DNA of 59,604 nt from Gemmobacter sp964439015 (GCA_964439015.1 CAYTMV010000007.1:1-59604); one strand, 5' to 3'. Positions 17,867-28,269 are shown, counted from the first letter of the stretch. Translations and numbers: made by a program. The notes: generated by a model from the sequence alone, not told the origin.

Positions 17867-18733
17867 ATGCCCAGCCTGAAGGACTTAAAAAACCGGATCG
17901 GAAGCGTGAAAAACACGCGGAAGATCACCAAGGCGATGCAGATGGTCGCCGCCGCGAAACTGCGCCGGGCGCAGGACGCGGCGGAGGCCGCCCGCCCCTA
18001 TGCCCAGCAGATGACCTCGGTCATCGGCGCGCTGGCCTCTGGCGCCGGCAATTCCGAAGGGGCGCCGCGGCTTCTGGCCGGCACCGGCGCCGACAAGACC
18101 CACCTGCTGGTGGTGATGACCTCGGAGCGCGGCCTGTGCGGTGGCTTCAACTCGACGATCGTGCGTCTGGCCCGTGCGCGGGCCAACGAACTGCTGGCGG
18201 CCGGCAAGACGGTGAAGATCCTCACCGTCGGCAAGAAGGGCCGCGAGCAGCTTCGTCGCGATCTGGGCCAGCTGTTCGTGGGCCATGTCGACCTCTCCGA
18301 GGTCAAGCGCATGGGCTATGACACGGCGCATGCGATCGCAAAGGACGTGCTGTCGCGCTTTGACGCGGGCGAGTTCGATGTGGCGACGATCTTCTTCAAC
18401 CGCTTCCAGTCGGTGATCAGCCAGATCCCGACCGCGCAGCAGATCATCCCGGCCGTGTTCGAGGGCGACGCCGCAAGCGCGCTCTATGACTACGAGCCCA
18501 CGGAAGAGGCGATCCTCGCCGATCTGCTGCCGCGCGGCGTTGCCACGCAGATCTTCACGGCACTTCTGGAAAATGCCGCCTCGGAACAGGGCGCGCGGAT
18601 GTCCGCCATGGACAACGCGACCCGCAACGCAGGCGACATGATCAACAAGCTGACGATCCAGTACAACCGGAGCCGTCAGGCCGCGATCACCAAAGAGCTC
18701 ATCGAAATCATTTCGGGCGCCGAGGCGCTCTGA
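17867..18733 (+). CDS. atpG: ATP synthase F1 subunit gamma
   Basis: Central rotor shaft subunit, 288 residues. The N-terminal helix MPSLKDLKNRIGSVKNTRKITKAMQMVAAAKLRRA and the C-terminal helix ending NRSRQAAITKELIEIISGAEAL, which together form the coiled-coil shaft, are both intact. GGAG ribosome site before the ATG. Third gene of the operon, followed after 19 bases by atpD. Confidence 0.97.
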   Translation: MPSLKDLKNRIGSVKNTRKITKAMQMVAAAKLRRAQDAAEAARPYAQQMTSVIGALASGAGNSEGAPRLLAGTGADKTHLLVVMTSERGLCGGFNSTIVRLARARANELLAAGKTVKILTVGKKGREQLRRDLGQLFVGHVDLSEVKRMGYDTAHAIAKDVLSRFDAGEFDVATIFFNRFQSVISQIPTAQQIIPAVFEGDAASALYDYEPTEEAILADLLPRGVATQIFTALLENAASEQGARMSAMDNATRNAGDMINKLTIQYNRSRQAAITKELIEIISGAEAL

Positions 18734-18752
18734 GTTACCGGAGACATAACCA

Positions 18753-20195
<1,443 letters not shown>

Positions 20196-20204
20196 GGGGG
20201 CATC

Positions 20205-20591
20205 ATGGCGAGCACCCTGCAATTCGACCTCGTGTCGCCCGAGCGGAAGCTGGCTTCCGCGACCGCGACCGAGGTGCAGATCCCGGGGGCCGATGGCGAC
20301 CTGACGGCGATGGAGGGGCATAGCCCCACCATCACCACGCTGCGGCCGGGCATCTTGCGGGCCAATGGTCCGCAGGGCGCGTTGGCCTTTGCCGTGACTG
20401 GCGGTTTCGCCGAGATCGGCGCAGCCAAGGTCACCGTTCTGGCCGAACGCGCGGTGCCGGTTGCCGAGCTGACCGCCGGCATGGTGGATGCCTGGGTCGC
20501 CGAAGCCCGCGAGGCAGCCGCCAAGGCCGCACCCGAGGCCCGCGACGCTGCGGACAAGCTGGCGCAAGATCTGGCGGCGCTGCGGCCCTGA
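20205..20591 (+). CDS. atpC: ATP synthase F1 subunit epsilon
   Basis: Epsilon subunit linking gamma to the c-ring, 128 residues. The N-terminal beta sandwich is intact (LQFDLVSPERKLAS, IPGADGDLTAMEGHSPTITTLRPG). The C-terminal inhibitory helical part is short and alanine-rich, common in alphaproteobacteria where the zeta protein is the main ATPase inhibitor. It closes atpHAGDC and is followed by a strong terminator. The Fo genes are not in the window, as usual in this group. Confidence 0.95.
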   Translation: MASTLQFDLVSPERKLASATATEVQIPGADGDLTAMEGHSPTITTLRPGILRANGPQGALAFAVTGGFAEIGAAKVTVLAERAVPVAELTAGMVDAWVAEAREAAAKAAPEARDAADKLAQDLAALRP

Positions 20592-20614
20592 GGCCCCAAA
20601 AACGCTGAAATCGG

Positions 20615-20645
20615 AAAAAGGCCCCGTGGCAAGCGGGGCCTTTTT
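20615..20645 (+). terminator. Rho-independent terminator of the atp operon
   Basis: Twelve-base stem AAAAAGGCCCCG (20615-20626) with CGGGGCCTTTTT (20634-20645) and a 7-base loop, 24 bases after the atpC stop. It has A- and T-runs on both sides, so it could act in both directions. Confidence 0.93.
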
Positions 20646-20715
20646 CATTAATGTTCCCCAAAATAGCCCCAATTCGCGTGTAGGGCGATCAAGATCAACA
20701 AGGCAGAAACGATCG

Positions 20716-21066
20716 ATGAAGCGGATCACCAGCGGTTCATTCGGCATCCAGCAAGGCTCGCGTGTGCTGTTTTCCGATTTTGCGGATGGCGGCGTGATGT
20801 GGACAGGGCAGGGGCCGCGCGAAAGCCGGCATGTCGTGACCTTCAAGGACAGCTTTGCCGAACCGCCCGCCGTAATGGTCGGGATTTCGATGTGGGACAT
20901 CGACCATCGCCACACCTCGCGCGCCGACATCACGGCCGAAAACGTCACGGCCGAGGGGTTTCACCTGGTCTTTCGCACCTGGGGCGATACGCGCGTGGCG
21001 CGTATCCGCGCGGATTGGACGGCCATTGGCGCGATCATCGATGAGGATAACTGGGTGCTGGAATGA
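20716..21066 (+). CDS. H-type lectin domain protein
   Basis: A 116-residue protein that is essentially one H-type lectin domain (the fold of snail agglutinin and discoidin C-terminus). The pattern is HVVTFKDSFAEPPAVMVGIS, then WDIDHRHTSRADITAENVT, then GFHLVFRTWGDTRVARIRADWTAIG, with the buried aromatic and WTAIG end typical of the family. There is no signal peptide, so a carbohydrate-binding role outside the cell would need another export route. The ATG at 20716 has only a weak ribosome site (GAAACGATCG). It follows the atp terminator and probably has its own promoter. Confidence 0.82.
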   Translation: MKRITSGSFGIQQGSRVLFSDFADGGVMWTGQGPRESRHVVTFKDSFAEPPAVMVGISMWDIDHRHTSRADITAENVTAEGFHLVFRTWGDTRVARIRADWTAIGAIIDEDNWVLE

Positions 21067-21069
21067 CAA

Positions 21070-21093
21070 GGCGCGCCGCTTGCACGGCGCGCC
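21070..21093. terminator. Palindromic hairpin between lectin gene and prs
   Basis: Perfect 9-base inverted repeat GGCGCGCCG (21070-21078) and CGGCGCGCC (21085-21093) with a 6-base loop, between the convergent stops of the lectin gene and prs. There is no T-run on either side. A bidirectional Rho-independent-like terminator is plausible. Confidence 0.5.
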
Positions 21094-21118
21094 CCGTAGC
21101 CTTGGAGGTCATCCGCGA

Positions 21119-22135
21119 TCAGCGCGGATAGAGGCTTTCATAGATCGGTTCCAGCGTATCGGTCTCGAACAGCGACGAGACCGACATGCCGCCCCAGATG
21201 TTCAGGATTGCCTGCGCAAAGATCGGTGCAGTCGGAACGATGCGGATGTTGCGCGCCTTTTGCACGGCTTCGGTCGGCTCGATCGAGTCGGTGATGACCA
21301 GGGATTTCATGACCGAGTTCTCGACCCGCTCGATGGCCGGGCCTGACAGTACGCCGTGGGTGATGTAGGAATGCACCTCGGTCGCGCCGTTTTCCATCAG
21401 CACTTCGGCGGCCTTGCACAGCGTGCCGGCCGTGTCGCAGATGTCATCGACGATGATGCACTTCTTGCCCTCGACATTGCCGATCACCGTCATGCCGGCC
21501 ACTTCGCCGGCCTTTTCGCGGCGCTTGTCAACGATTGCCAGCGGCGCGTTGATGCGCTTGGCGATCTCGCGCGCGCGGGCCACGCCACCCACGTCGGGCG
21601 AGATGATCATCAGGTCTTCCATCTGCCCGCGGAAATGGTGGGCGATGTCCAGGGCGAAGATCGGGCTGGCATAGAGGTTATCCACCGGAATGTCGAAGAA
21701 GCCCTGAATTTGCGTGGCATGCAGGTCCATGGTCAGAATGCGGTCGATCCCGGCCTCGGTCAGCAGGTTGGCGACCAGCTTGGCGCTGATCGGCGTGCGG
21801 GCCTTGGTGCGGCGATCCTGACGGGCATAGCCGAAATAGGGGATCACCGCGGTGATGCGATCCGCTGACGAGCGGCGCAGCGCATCGGCAATGATCATCA
21901 GCTCCATCAGGTTGTCATTGGCCGGGCGCGAGGTGGGCTGGACGATATACATATCCTCGCCGCGTACGTTTTCGTAGACCTCGACGAAGATCTCCTGATC
22001 GTTGAACCGTTCGACCCGGGCATCCACCAGACTGACCTGAGTGCCGCGGTGGATCGACATCCGTCGGGCGATGGCCTTGGCCAGCGTCATGTTGGCATTG
22101 CCGGAGATGAGCTTGGGTTCGCTGATCGGGGCCAT
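21119..22135 (-). CDS. prs: Ribose-phosphate pyrophosphokinase (PRPP synthetase)
   Basis: Makes phosphoribosyl pyrophosphate from ribose-5-phosphate and ATP for nucleotide, histidine and tryptophan synthesis; 338 residues. The ATG at 22135 gives the conserved start with KLISGNANMTLAKAIA. Visible motifs: the flexible-loop region YARQDRRTKARTPISAK, the metal-binding DLHATQIQGFFDIP, and the PRPP-binding loop IVDDICDTAGT. Single-gene unit; the upstream gap to the threonine aldolase stop is 134 bases. Confidence 0.96.
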   Translation of the reverse strand: MAPISEPKLISGNANMTLAKAIARRMSIHRGTQVSLVDARVERFNDQEIFVEVYENVRGEDMYIVQPTSRPANDNLMELMIIADALRRSSADRITAVIPYFGYARQDRRTKARTPISAKLVANLLTEAGIDRILTMDLHATQIQGFFDIPVDNLYASPIFALDIAHHFRGQMEDLMIISPDVGGVARAREIAKRINAPLAIVDKRREKAGEVAGMTVIGNVEGKKCIIVDDICDTAGTLCKAAEVLMENGATEVHSYITHGVLSGPAIERVENSVMKSLVITDSIEPTEAVQKARNIRIVPTAPIFAQAILNIWGGMSVSSLFETDTLEPIYESLYPR

Positions 22136-22269
22136 GGGGCGTCTTTCGCGGCTGGGGCCGCGGGGAATCGCGGCTGGTTTAGGCTTGATTGCCCTTACCA
22201 CCGGCTGCGCGTTCGCGCAAACAAGGCGGACCTTGCGCCGGGGTCAGCCCGTGGCATTGGGTATTTGGA

Positions 22270-23325
22270 TCATGGTGAGGCTGGCAGGGGCGCGCGGGCG
22301 ATCAGATCGAGGAAGGCGCGGATCTCTGCCGGCCCGGTCGCCCAGGAGGTGACGAGGCGAGCAGTTTCGCGCCCGGCCAGCGCGTCGCCCGGATAATACT
22401 GCGCGCCACCGCCCTGCAGGTGGTCATGCCAGCCTGCGGGCCATTCGGGAAACAGGATATTGGCATCGACTGGATGGAGCAGGGTCACGGCGGGAAGACC
22501 CGCCAGCCCCGCCGCCAGCGCGTGGCCCGCGGCATTGGCATCGCGCGCCAGGTGCAGCCAGAGGTCATCCTCCAGCCAGGCCAACACTTGCGCCGCCAGA
22601 TAGCGCCCCTTGGACAAGAGGTGCCCGGCCCGCTTGCGGCGCAGTTCGAACTCCCACAGACGTTCGGGCGGGGCGTTGAAGAACACTACCGCCTCGACCC
22701 CCAGCAGGCCATTCTTGGTGCCGCCGAGGCTGAGGAGATCCACCCCCGCCTGCCAGGTCATCTGCGCCGGGCTGGCACCGGTGGCCACCAACGCATTGGC
22801 GAAACGGGCGCCGTCCAGATGCGTGGGCAGGCCGAAGCTGCGGGCAATGCCGGCCAGTTCGGCGATGGTGTCGGGGGAGTAGACGGTGCCGGCTTCGGTC
22901 ACGTTGGTCAGCGTCAGCGCGCCGCGTTGCACATTGTGCAGGCTGCTGCCGGTGCGGGCGATGGTGTCGCGCAGGGCCTGCGGGTCGATTCGGCCGTGAT
23001 CGCCTGGCACATGCACCAGCTTGGCGCCATGGGTGAAGAACTCTGGCGCGCCGCATTCATCCTCGGTCACATGGGCGTGGCTATGGCAGAATACCGCGCC
23101 CCAGGGCGGACAGAGCGTCGCCAGCGACAGCGCATTGGCGGCGGTGCCGGTCGCGACCAGATAGACAGCGGCATCGGGCGCCTCGAACACGGTCCGCACC
23201 CGTGCTGTCAGGGCGGCGGTCAGATCGTCGCGGCCATAGGGCAGGGCAGGGCCGCAATTGGCCGCGGTCAGGGCGGCCAGCACCCGCGGCGGAATCGGAG
23301 CGGCATTGTCAGAGGTGAAGTGCAT
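22270..23325 (-). CDS. ltaE: Low-specificity L-threonine aldolase (beta-eliminating lyase family)
   Basis: PLP enzyme of fold type I, 351 residues, predicted to cleave threonine or allo-threonine to glycine and acetaldehyde. Motifs: TSDNAAPIPPRV at the N-terminus, CHSHAHVTEDECGAPEF, the cofactor Asp in THLDGARFANA (Asp171) and the Schiff-base lysine in LSLGGTKNG (Lys204). All expected residues are present. It is followed by the YcgN-like gene in the upstream direction, with 20 bases between, so the two may be co-transcribed with ribF. Confidence 0.9.
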   Translation of the reverse strand: MHFTSDNAAPIPPRVLAALTAANCGPALPYGRDDLTAALTARVRTVFEAPDAAVYLVATGTAANALSLATLCPPWGAVFCHSHAHVTEDECGAPEFFTHGAKLVHVPGDHGRIDPQALRDTIARTGSSLHNVQRGALTLTNVTEAGTVYSPDTIAELAGIARSFGLPTHLDGARFANALVATGASPAQMTWQAGVDLLSLGGTKNGLLGVEAVVFFNAPPERLWEFELRRKRAGHLLSKGRYLAAQVLAWLEDDLWLHLARDANAAGHALAAGLAGLPAVTLLHPVDANILFPEWPAGWHDHLQGGGAQYYPGDALAGRETARLVTSWATGPAEIRAFLDLIARAPLPASP

Positions 23326-23345
23326 CTCGGCCTCGCTGGCAGGCG

Positions 23346-23792
23346 TCAGGGCGCCTCGTCGATGATGTGGTTTTCCCAGTCGTCCTCGTCGACCTCAAAC
23401 TCCGGGATCGTCCAGCCCCGAACCGAGGCGCCGGCGGTGTGGACCGACTCGGGGTCGCCGGTCAGCAGCGGGTGCCAATCCGGCAGGGGCTTGCCCTCGA
23501 ACAGCCGCCGATAGGCGCAGGTCTGTGGCATCCAATAGGCGATCTTGGGCAGGGTTTTGGGCGTCAGGCGCACACATTCCGGCACGAACTGGTGGCGGAT
23601 GTCGTATTGGGTGCAGCTGCAGGTGTCACCGTCCAGCAGGCGGCAGGCGATGCGGGTGAAGGCCACCTCGCCGGTATCCTCGAATTCCAGCTTGTTCAGG
23701 CAGCATTTGCCGCAGCCATCGCAGAGCGCCTCCCACTCGGACTGCGTCAGCTTGGTCAGGGGCACCCGCTCCCAGAAACGGGGCCGCATCAT
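23346..23792 (-). CDS. YcgN/UPF0260 family cysteine-cluster protein
   Basis: A 148-residue cytoplasmic protein of the YkgJ/YcgN cysteine-cluster class. The cluster CDGCGKCCLNK is near residues 25-35, with further cysteines in ACRLLDGDTCSCTQY and PECVRLTP and in PQTCAYRRL; such proteins probably bind zinc or an iron-sulfur centre, function unknown. The start is chosen at 23792, where ATG overlaps the ribF stop (ATGA); a second ATG follows immediately at 23789. The long acidic C-terminus (EVDEDDWENH) is typical. Confidence 0.9.
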   Translation of the reverse strand: MMRPRFWERVPLTKLTQSEWEALCDGCGKCCLNKLEFEDTGEVAFTRIACRLLDGDTCSCTQYDIRHQFVPECVRLTPKTLPKIAYWMPQTCAYRRLFEGKPLPDWHPLLTGDPESVHTAGASVRGWTIPEFEVDEDDWENHIIDEAP

Positions 23793-24709
23793 GCGACCTC
23801 GAGGATGGTGCGGGCGCGTCGGCAATCGTCCTCCATCTGGGCGATCAGGCCGGGCAGGCCGTCAAACTTCATCTCGGGGCGAAGATAGTCCACCAGCGCG
23901 ATCGACAGGTGCTGACCGTAAAGATCGCCCTTGAAGTCGAAGATAAAGGTTTCGAGGTTAGGGGTGTTTTCGCCGAACATCGGCCGCACCCCAAGGGAGG
24001 CTGCGCCGTTGTAATGGCCCGCCTGCGGACCGGTCAGCACGTCTACCTTCACCGCATAGACCCCCAGCCGCGGCAGGTGCAGCCCGGCAACCGACATGTT
24101 GGCGGTGGGATAGCCCAGATCGCGGCCGCGCTTTTCGCCATGCAGCACCTCGCCATCGATACGGTGCCAGTGCCCAAGCATCGCCGCGGCATCCCTCGGG
24201 CGCCCTTCGGCCAGCGCGGCGCGGATCGCGGTGGAGGAGACATCCTTCCCGTCCACCTCAAGCATCGGTGCGCCGGTCACCCCGAAGCCCAGGCCTTTGC
24301 CCAAAGCCGCCAGATCGGCGACCGATCCCGCGCGGCCCTTGCCGAAATGGAAATCTGCGCCGACCGTCACATGGGTCACACCCAGGCCCTCGGCCAGCAC
24401 CTGTCGGGCAAAGCCTTCGGGCGGAAGGGATGCCAGTTCGGCGGTAAAGGGCAGCTCATACAGCCGCTCTACCCCCAGTTTGGCCAACCGGTTGGCGCGG
24501 GTCTCGGCATTCATCAGCCGGAAAGGCGTTTCGCTGCCGAAAAACTCACGCGGATGGGGCTCGAAGGTCACGACGCCCAGAGGGCCGTGCGCGCGGGCAG
24601 CGGCAATCACTGAGGCGTGGCCAAGATGCACGCCGTCAAAATTGCCCATGGCGACCGAGGCGCCCCGCGCCGCGACCGGAAGATCATGCCATGTGCGAAA
24701 GATCTGCAT
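23789..24709 (-). CDS. ribF: Bifunctional riboflavin kinase / FAD synthetase
   Basis: Converts riboflavin to FMN and FMN to FAD; 306 residues. The N-terminal adenylyltransferase domain has the nucleotidyl motif GNFDGVHLGHA (residues 22-32) and VGADFHFGKGRAG; the C-terminal flavokinase domain has HGEKRGRDLGYPTANM and the catalytic-Asn/Glu segment NLETFIFDF. Its stop overlaps the ATG of the YcgN-like gene, so the two are translationally coupled. Confidence 0.95.
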   Translation of the reverse strand: MQIFRTWHDLPVAARGASVAMGNFDGVHLGHASVIAAARAHGPLGVVTFEPHPREFFGSETPFRLMNAETRANRLAKLGVERLYELPFTAELASLPPEGFARQVLAEGLGVTHVTVGADFHFGKGRAGSVADLAALGKGLGFGVTGAPMLEVDGKDVSSTAIRAALAEGRPRDAAAMLGHWHRIDGEVLHGEKRGRDLGYPTANMSVAGLHLPRLGVYAVKVDVLTGPQAGHYNGAASLGVRPMFGENTPNLETFIFDFKGDLYGQHLSIALVDYLRPEMKFDGLPGLIAQMEDDCRRARTILEVA

Positions 24710-24735
24710 CGGACCCCTGCGAGGGGCCTGTCCCC

Positions 24736-25179
24736 TCAGACGGATGAACGGGACGGCGCCAGAACCAGCGCGTCGCCTTTGACGACTACCGTATTACCCA
24801 CGGAACACCGGGTTTCAAGGGTCACGCGCCGCTTTGCCAGATCGATCTCCTGCACGATCACCTCGACCAGCACGCGGTCGCCGGGCCGTACGGGATGCAG
24901 GAAGCGCAGGTTCTGGCCCATGTAGATTGCGCCATGGCCGGGAAGTTGCCCGCCCACGACCGCCGAAATCAGCGATGCGCTGAGCATGCCATGCGCGACG
25001 CGGCCACCGAAGATCGATTGTCGGGCGTAAGCCTCGTCCAGATGCACCGGGTTACGATCCAGCGAGACCTCGGCGAAAAGGTCGATATCTCGCTCGGTCA
25101 CGGTCTTTTCCAGACTGCGGCTCATGCCGACCTGCATGTCCTCGATCCAGATCGTGTGCTGGCCGCTGTCGTTTGACAT
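24736..25179 (-). CDS. MaoC-family hydratase ((R)-specific enoyl-CoA hydratase-like)
   Basis: A 147-residue hot-dog-fold protein. The catalytic Asp/His pair of MaoC hydratases is visible in SLDRNPVHLDEAYA (Asp41, His46), followed by FGGRVAHGMLSASL and the PGDRVLVEV strand. PhaJ-type members make (R)-3-hydroxyacyl-CoA for polyhydroxyalkanoate synthesis, which would fit the pha genes elsewhere in the window, but substrate cannot be assigned from sequence. It lies 26 bases upstream of ribF on the same strand. Confidence 0.88.
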   Translation of the reverse strand: MSNDSGQHTIWIEDMQVGMSRSLEKTVTERDIDLFAEVSLDRNPVHLDEAYARQSIFGGRVAHGMLSASLISAVVGGQLPGHGAIYMGQNLRFLHPVRPGDRVLVEVIVQEIDLAKRRVTLETRCSVGNTVVVKGDALVLAPSRSSV

Positions 25180-25284
25180 ATTTCATCCTCCCAAGACGCG
25201 ATATTCATAGCGCCGTTTTGCGCGTGCGGCAATCGCAAGCGCATGATTTGTGCGGAGGGGATTTTTATTTTGTAATTTTATGTC

Positions 25285-26160
25285 TCAGCGAAGGTGTGCG
25301 ATGGTATATGCCGGCGCCAGATTGCGCGATTGCAGCCATTCCTGCAGCAGTGCCGGATCAGGTTTGCCCTGCGCGGGGCCAAAGGCGCCTGCGGCCAGAC
25401 CTTCGGTGACAAACAGGGCGTCCAACCCCTCGCCTGCGGCGCCGGCGATATCGGTTTCGGGTCCGTCACCGATGCAAAGGACCTCATCGGGGGCCACATC
25501 CGCCAATGCGGCCAGACGTTTGCGGGCCAGATCGTAGATCGGCGGGTGCGGCTTGCCGAAATACAGTACCTCGCCGCCCATTTCGGCATAAGCCTCGGCC
25601 AGCGCACCGGCGCAAAAGATCCGTTTGTGGCCCAGGTCGACCACCTTGTCAGGATTGGCGCAAAGCATCTTCAGCCCGCGTTCGCGGGCCAGCAACAATC
25701 GCGCGCGGTAGTCTGCGGGCGATTCGGTCTGGTCGTCAAACAGGCCGGTGCAGACGATGCCCTCGGCCTCTTCAAAGGGCACACGCTCGATGGTGGCGGG
25801 CGGCAGATCAGGCGCGAAAGTCGAAAAGAAAGCCTCATCCTTTGGCGGGCCCAGATGCCAGACGCGTTGGCCCACGGCGCCTGCCAGCATCGCCGCCTGG
25901 GCGGCATCGCCCGAACTGGCGATCACGTCCCAACACGCGCGCGGCACGCCCAACGCGTCCAGCTGCGCGGCCACCGACGGGGCGGGGCGGGGCGAGTTGG
26001 TCAGCAGCAACACCGTGCCACCTGCCGCGCGGAAGGTCTGCAGCGCCGCCACCGCGTCCGGAAAGGCCGCCTTGCCGTTGTGCAGACAGCCCCAGAGATC
26101 GCAGTAGACGGCGCGATAGCGATCCGAAACCTCGGCCAGCGATGCGATGATCCGGGTCAT
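25285..26160 (-). CDS. TIGR01459 family HAD-superfamily hydrolase
   Basis: A 291-residue HAD hydrolase of the NagD-like class IIA. The nucleophile motif reads YCDLWGCLHNG, with Asp21 present and Trp in place of the second Asp, the hallmark of the TIGR01459 group. Motif II is LLTNSPRP; motif III/IV are FGKPHPPIYDLA and CIGDGPETDIAGA. The ATG at 26160 is chosen over an upstream in-frame ATG that would run through the terminator at 26172-26202. Substrate unknown. Confidence 0.9.
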   Translation of the reverse strand: MTRIIASLAEVSDRYRAVYCDLWGCLHNGKAAFPDAVAALQTFRAAGGTVLLLTNSPRPAPSVAAQLDALGVPRACWDVIASSGDAAQAAMLAGAVGQRVWHLGPPKDEAFFSTFAPDLPPATIERVPFEEAEGIVCTGLFDDQTESPADYRARLLLARERGLKMLCANPDKVVDLGHKRIFCAGALAEAYAEMGGEVLYFGKPHPPIYDLARKRLAALADVAPDEVLCIGDGPETDIAGAAGEGLDALFVTEGLAAGAFGPAQGKPDPALLQEWLQSRNLAPAYTIAHLR

Positions 26161-26171
26161 CTTGTCCCCCA

Positions 26172-26202
26172 AATGAAAAGGCCGGGCGCCATGGCCCGGC
26201 CT
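26172..26202 (-). terminator. Rho-independent terminator of ppaC
   Basis: Read on the minus strand, AGGCCGGGC and GCCCGGCCT form a 9-base stem around a 6-base loop, followed by TTTCATTT. It lies 22 bases after the ppaC stop and just before the HAD hydrolase start. Confidence 0.88.
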
Positions 26203-26223
26203 GTCCATTAAACCCGTGTCAGA

Positions 26224-27141
26224 TCACAGCTTCAAGGCCGGGATGATCTGCTTCTTGCGGCTCATGATGCCGGGCAGGACCACGGTGTCGCCGGTGACAG
26301 TGCAGCCGAACGAGGCCTCGGCCATCTGCTTGACCAGATCGTTCGGGACCAGCAGCGTCGCTTCTTCCTTCAGGATGTCGACCACGAACAGCAGCACCTG
26401 ATCGGCGCCGTCTTCTTTCGCCACATCGACCATCGAGGCCATCAAGCTGTCCTTGCGGTCCAGCACGACCTTGGGCGCGGTGGTTTCCAGAACCGAGACG
26501 CGCAGCTCCTTGCCGGCGACGTTGTATTCCTTGCTGTCCATGCGCAGCAGCGCGGCATCCGAGAAGGCCGAGACGTCGGACTTGGCAGCAAACATCTCGG
26601 CTGCGAAGTCAGCGATCTTCACACCCAGATCGGCGGCCAGCTTTTCGGCGACGGCGCGGTCATGGTCGGTGGTGGTGGGGCTGCGGAATTCCAGCGTGTC
26701 GGACAGGATGCAGGACAGCATCGCGCCCTTGATCGCGCGGGGAGCGCGGGCCAGATCGGCGCCCATCAGGTCATGCATGATGGTGGCGGTGCAGGCCAGC
26801 GGGCGGATGGTGATGTCGATCGGGGTCTTGGTCTTGATGCCGCCGACCAGCATGTGGTGGTCGATGATCCCCAGGATCTTGGCGTCATTGACCGAGGCCG
26901 GCAGCTCGGCCGGGTTGTTGGTGTCGACGATCACCACGCTGTCGTCGGCCGAGACGTCAGCGATGATCTCGGGCTTGTCGAGACCCCAATGGTTCAGCAC
27001 GAAGGCGGCTTCGGTGTTGGGCTCGCCCAGCAGCACCGCCTTGGCGGGGGTGCCTTTCACCTCGGTCAGATACCAGGCCCAGATGATGGGCGAGCCGGTC
27101 GAGTCGGTATCGGGGGCCTTGTGGCCGAAAACCTTGATCAT
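26224..27141 (-). CDS. ppaC: Manganese-dependent inorganic pyrophosphatase (family II)
   Basis: Hydrolyses pyrophosphate to phosphate; 305 residues, DHH superfamily. Metal ligands are visible in FGHKAPDTDST (His7, Asp11, Asp13), VDTNNPAE and the DHH motif IIDHHMLVGG; the C-terminal DHHA2 domain ends with the substrate-binding SRKKQIIP. Family II enzymes are less common than family I in proteobacteria but are well known in this family of bacteria. Single gene with its own terminator. Confidence 0.95.
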   Translation of the reverse strand: MIKVFGHKAPDTDSTGSPIIWAWYLTEVKGTPAKAVLLGEPNTEAAFVLNHWGLDKPEIIADVSADDSVVIVDTNNPAELPASVNDAKILGIIDHHMLVGGIKTKTPIDITIRPLACTATIMHDLMGADLARAPRAIKGAMLSCILSDTLEFRSPTTTDHDRAVAEKLAADLGVKIADFAAEMFAAKSDVSAFSDAALLRMDSKEYNVAGKELRVSVLETTAPKVVLDRKDSLMASMVDVAKEDGADQVLLFVVDILKEEATLLVPNDLVKQMAEASFGCTVTGDTVVLPGIMSRKKQIIPALKL

Positions 27142-27187
27142 CGCATGTCCGTTCGGGTTTGGGATTTTGCGCGCCTTATAGGCAAGA

Positions 27188-27212
27188 GCGGCGGGATTGT
27201 CACGCCCGCCGC
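27188..27212 (-). terminator. Hairpin downstream of the TraB/GumN gene
   Basis: Inverted repeat GCGGCGGG (27188-27195) and CCCGCCGC (27205-27212), loop 9 bases, 41 bases after the TraB/GumN stop on the minus strand. Followed by TCTTGCC only, so intrinsic termination is uncertain. Confidence 0.35.
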
Positions 27213-27252
27213 GCGCATCAGGCGGCGGTTTTTCTGCGTTGCAGCGAAAGTG

Positions 27253-28269
27253 TCAGCGGGTGTCAGCCCAATCCAGCCGCGCGATCTGCCAGCCGCGGGC
27301 GGCCAGCAGGTTCAACACGCCGGTCTGGCCCGGAAGGTGCAGCGCGCCAAAGGCCGCGAGGGTGTCTCCTTCCGCCGCTGCGCCTTCGAGAACCGGGATC
27401 CAGTCGCGGTTCCGGCGGGTCATCAGCAGGTCTTCCATCCGGGCAAATTCGGCATCGGCGCGGGCTGTGTCATAGCCGGGCAAGGTGGCGGTCATCATTC
27501 GCGTAAACTCCCACAGCCGCCGGGCTTCGCCGCGGAAATAGAGATCGCCCAGCGTCACCGCATGGTCGGCGGCCTGCGCCTCCAGATGCAGGGTGGTGCG
27601 GATCATGTCCAGCTGATCGGCCTCGGGCATCTGATCGAACAGCTTGAAGATCGTGTCATAGGGCTCAAGCGCAGTGATCGGCAGGCCCGCAGTCTCAGCC
27701 GCGTCGATGATCTGCGCATCAAGACCGTTATCGGCACTCATGCCTTCCATCTGGCAGGCGGGCGTGGCCAGCAGGGTGCTGACATACCAGGGGCGCAGCT
27801 TGGCCACCATCACCGGCGGCAAGTTGCGTGTCTTCATGGCCGCGGTCAGCGCGCCCCATTCTTCGGTCGACAGGCGCTGCATCAGGCTGGCGCCTTCGGT
27901 GTAATAAAGCAGCTCTGGCCGCTCGGCCATCGCGCGCATCAGGGCGCGCTTTTCCTCGGGCCCGGCCTCGACCAGCAGGCGGTTGACCTGCGGCAGCAGT
28001 GCCCGCACGGCCGCCATGGCCGGGGCGTGGCGGGGATCATCGTAATGATAGGTGCCGATCATCCACAGGCGCCGGCCATCCTTTTCCGCCCGCCAGAAAT
28101 TGCCTTGCGGAAAGGGTTGTGCCGCAACGGCCGCATCCAGCGCGGCCGCCTGATCGGACGGCAGCGCGTCGGCCAGATTCATGCCGCTGCATTCAGCAAA
28201 TGCCGGCAGGCCTGTGAGCCAGAGCCAAGCCAACGCCACCCAAAAACGACAGACGATACGCGCAATCAT
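27253..28269 (-). CDS. TraB/GumN family protein, secreted
   Basis: A 338-residue protein with a signal peptide (about residues 1-26, ending LPAFAECSG). The TraB/GumN signature WMIGTYHYDDPRH is at residues 69-81, followed by RLLVEAGPEEKRALMRAM, and the C-terminal GALHLPGQTGVLNLLAARGW repeats the GxxH element of this fold. Members are putative metal-dependent proteases related to Tiki; the catalytic role here is inferred from family only. It is divergent from groESL, with 179 bases between. Confidence 0.87.
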   Translation of the reverse strand: MIARIVCRFWVALAWLWLTGLPAFAECSGMNLADALPSDQAAALDAAVAAQPFPQGNFWRAEKDGRRLWMIGTYHYDDPRHAPAMAAVRALLPQVNRLLVEAGPEEKRALMRAMAERPELLYYTEGASLMQRLSTEEWGALTAAMKTRNLPPVMVAKLRPWYVSTLLATPACQMEGMSADNGLDAQIIDAAETAGLPITALEPYDTIFKLFDQMPEADQLDMIRTTLHLEAQAADHAVTLGDLYFRGEARRLWEFTRMMTATLPGYDTARADAEFARMEDLLMTRRNRDWIPVLEGAAAEGDTLAAFGALHLPGQTGVLNLLAARGWQIARLDWADTR

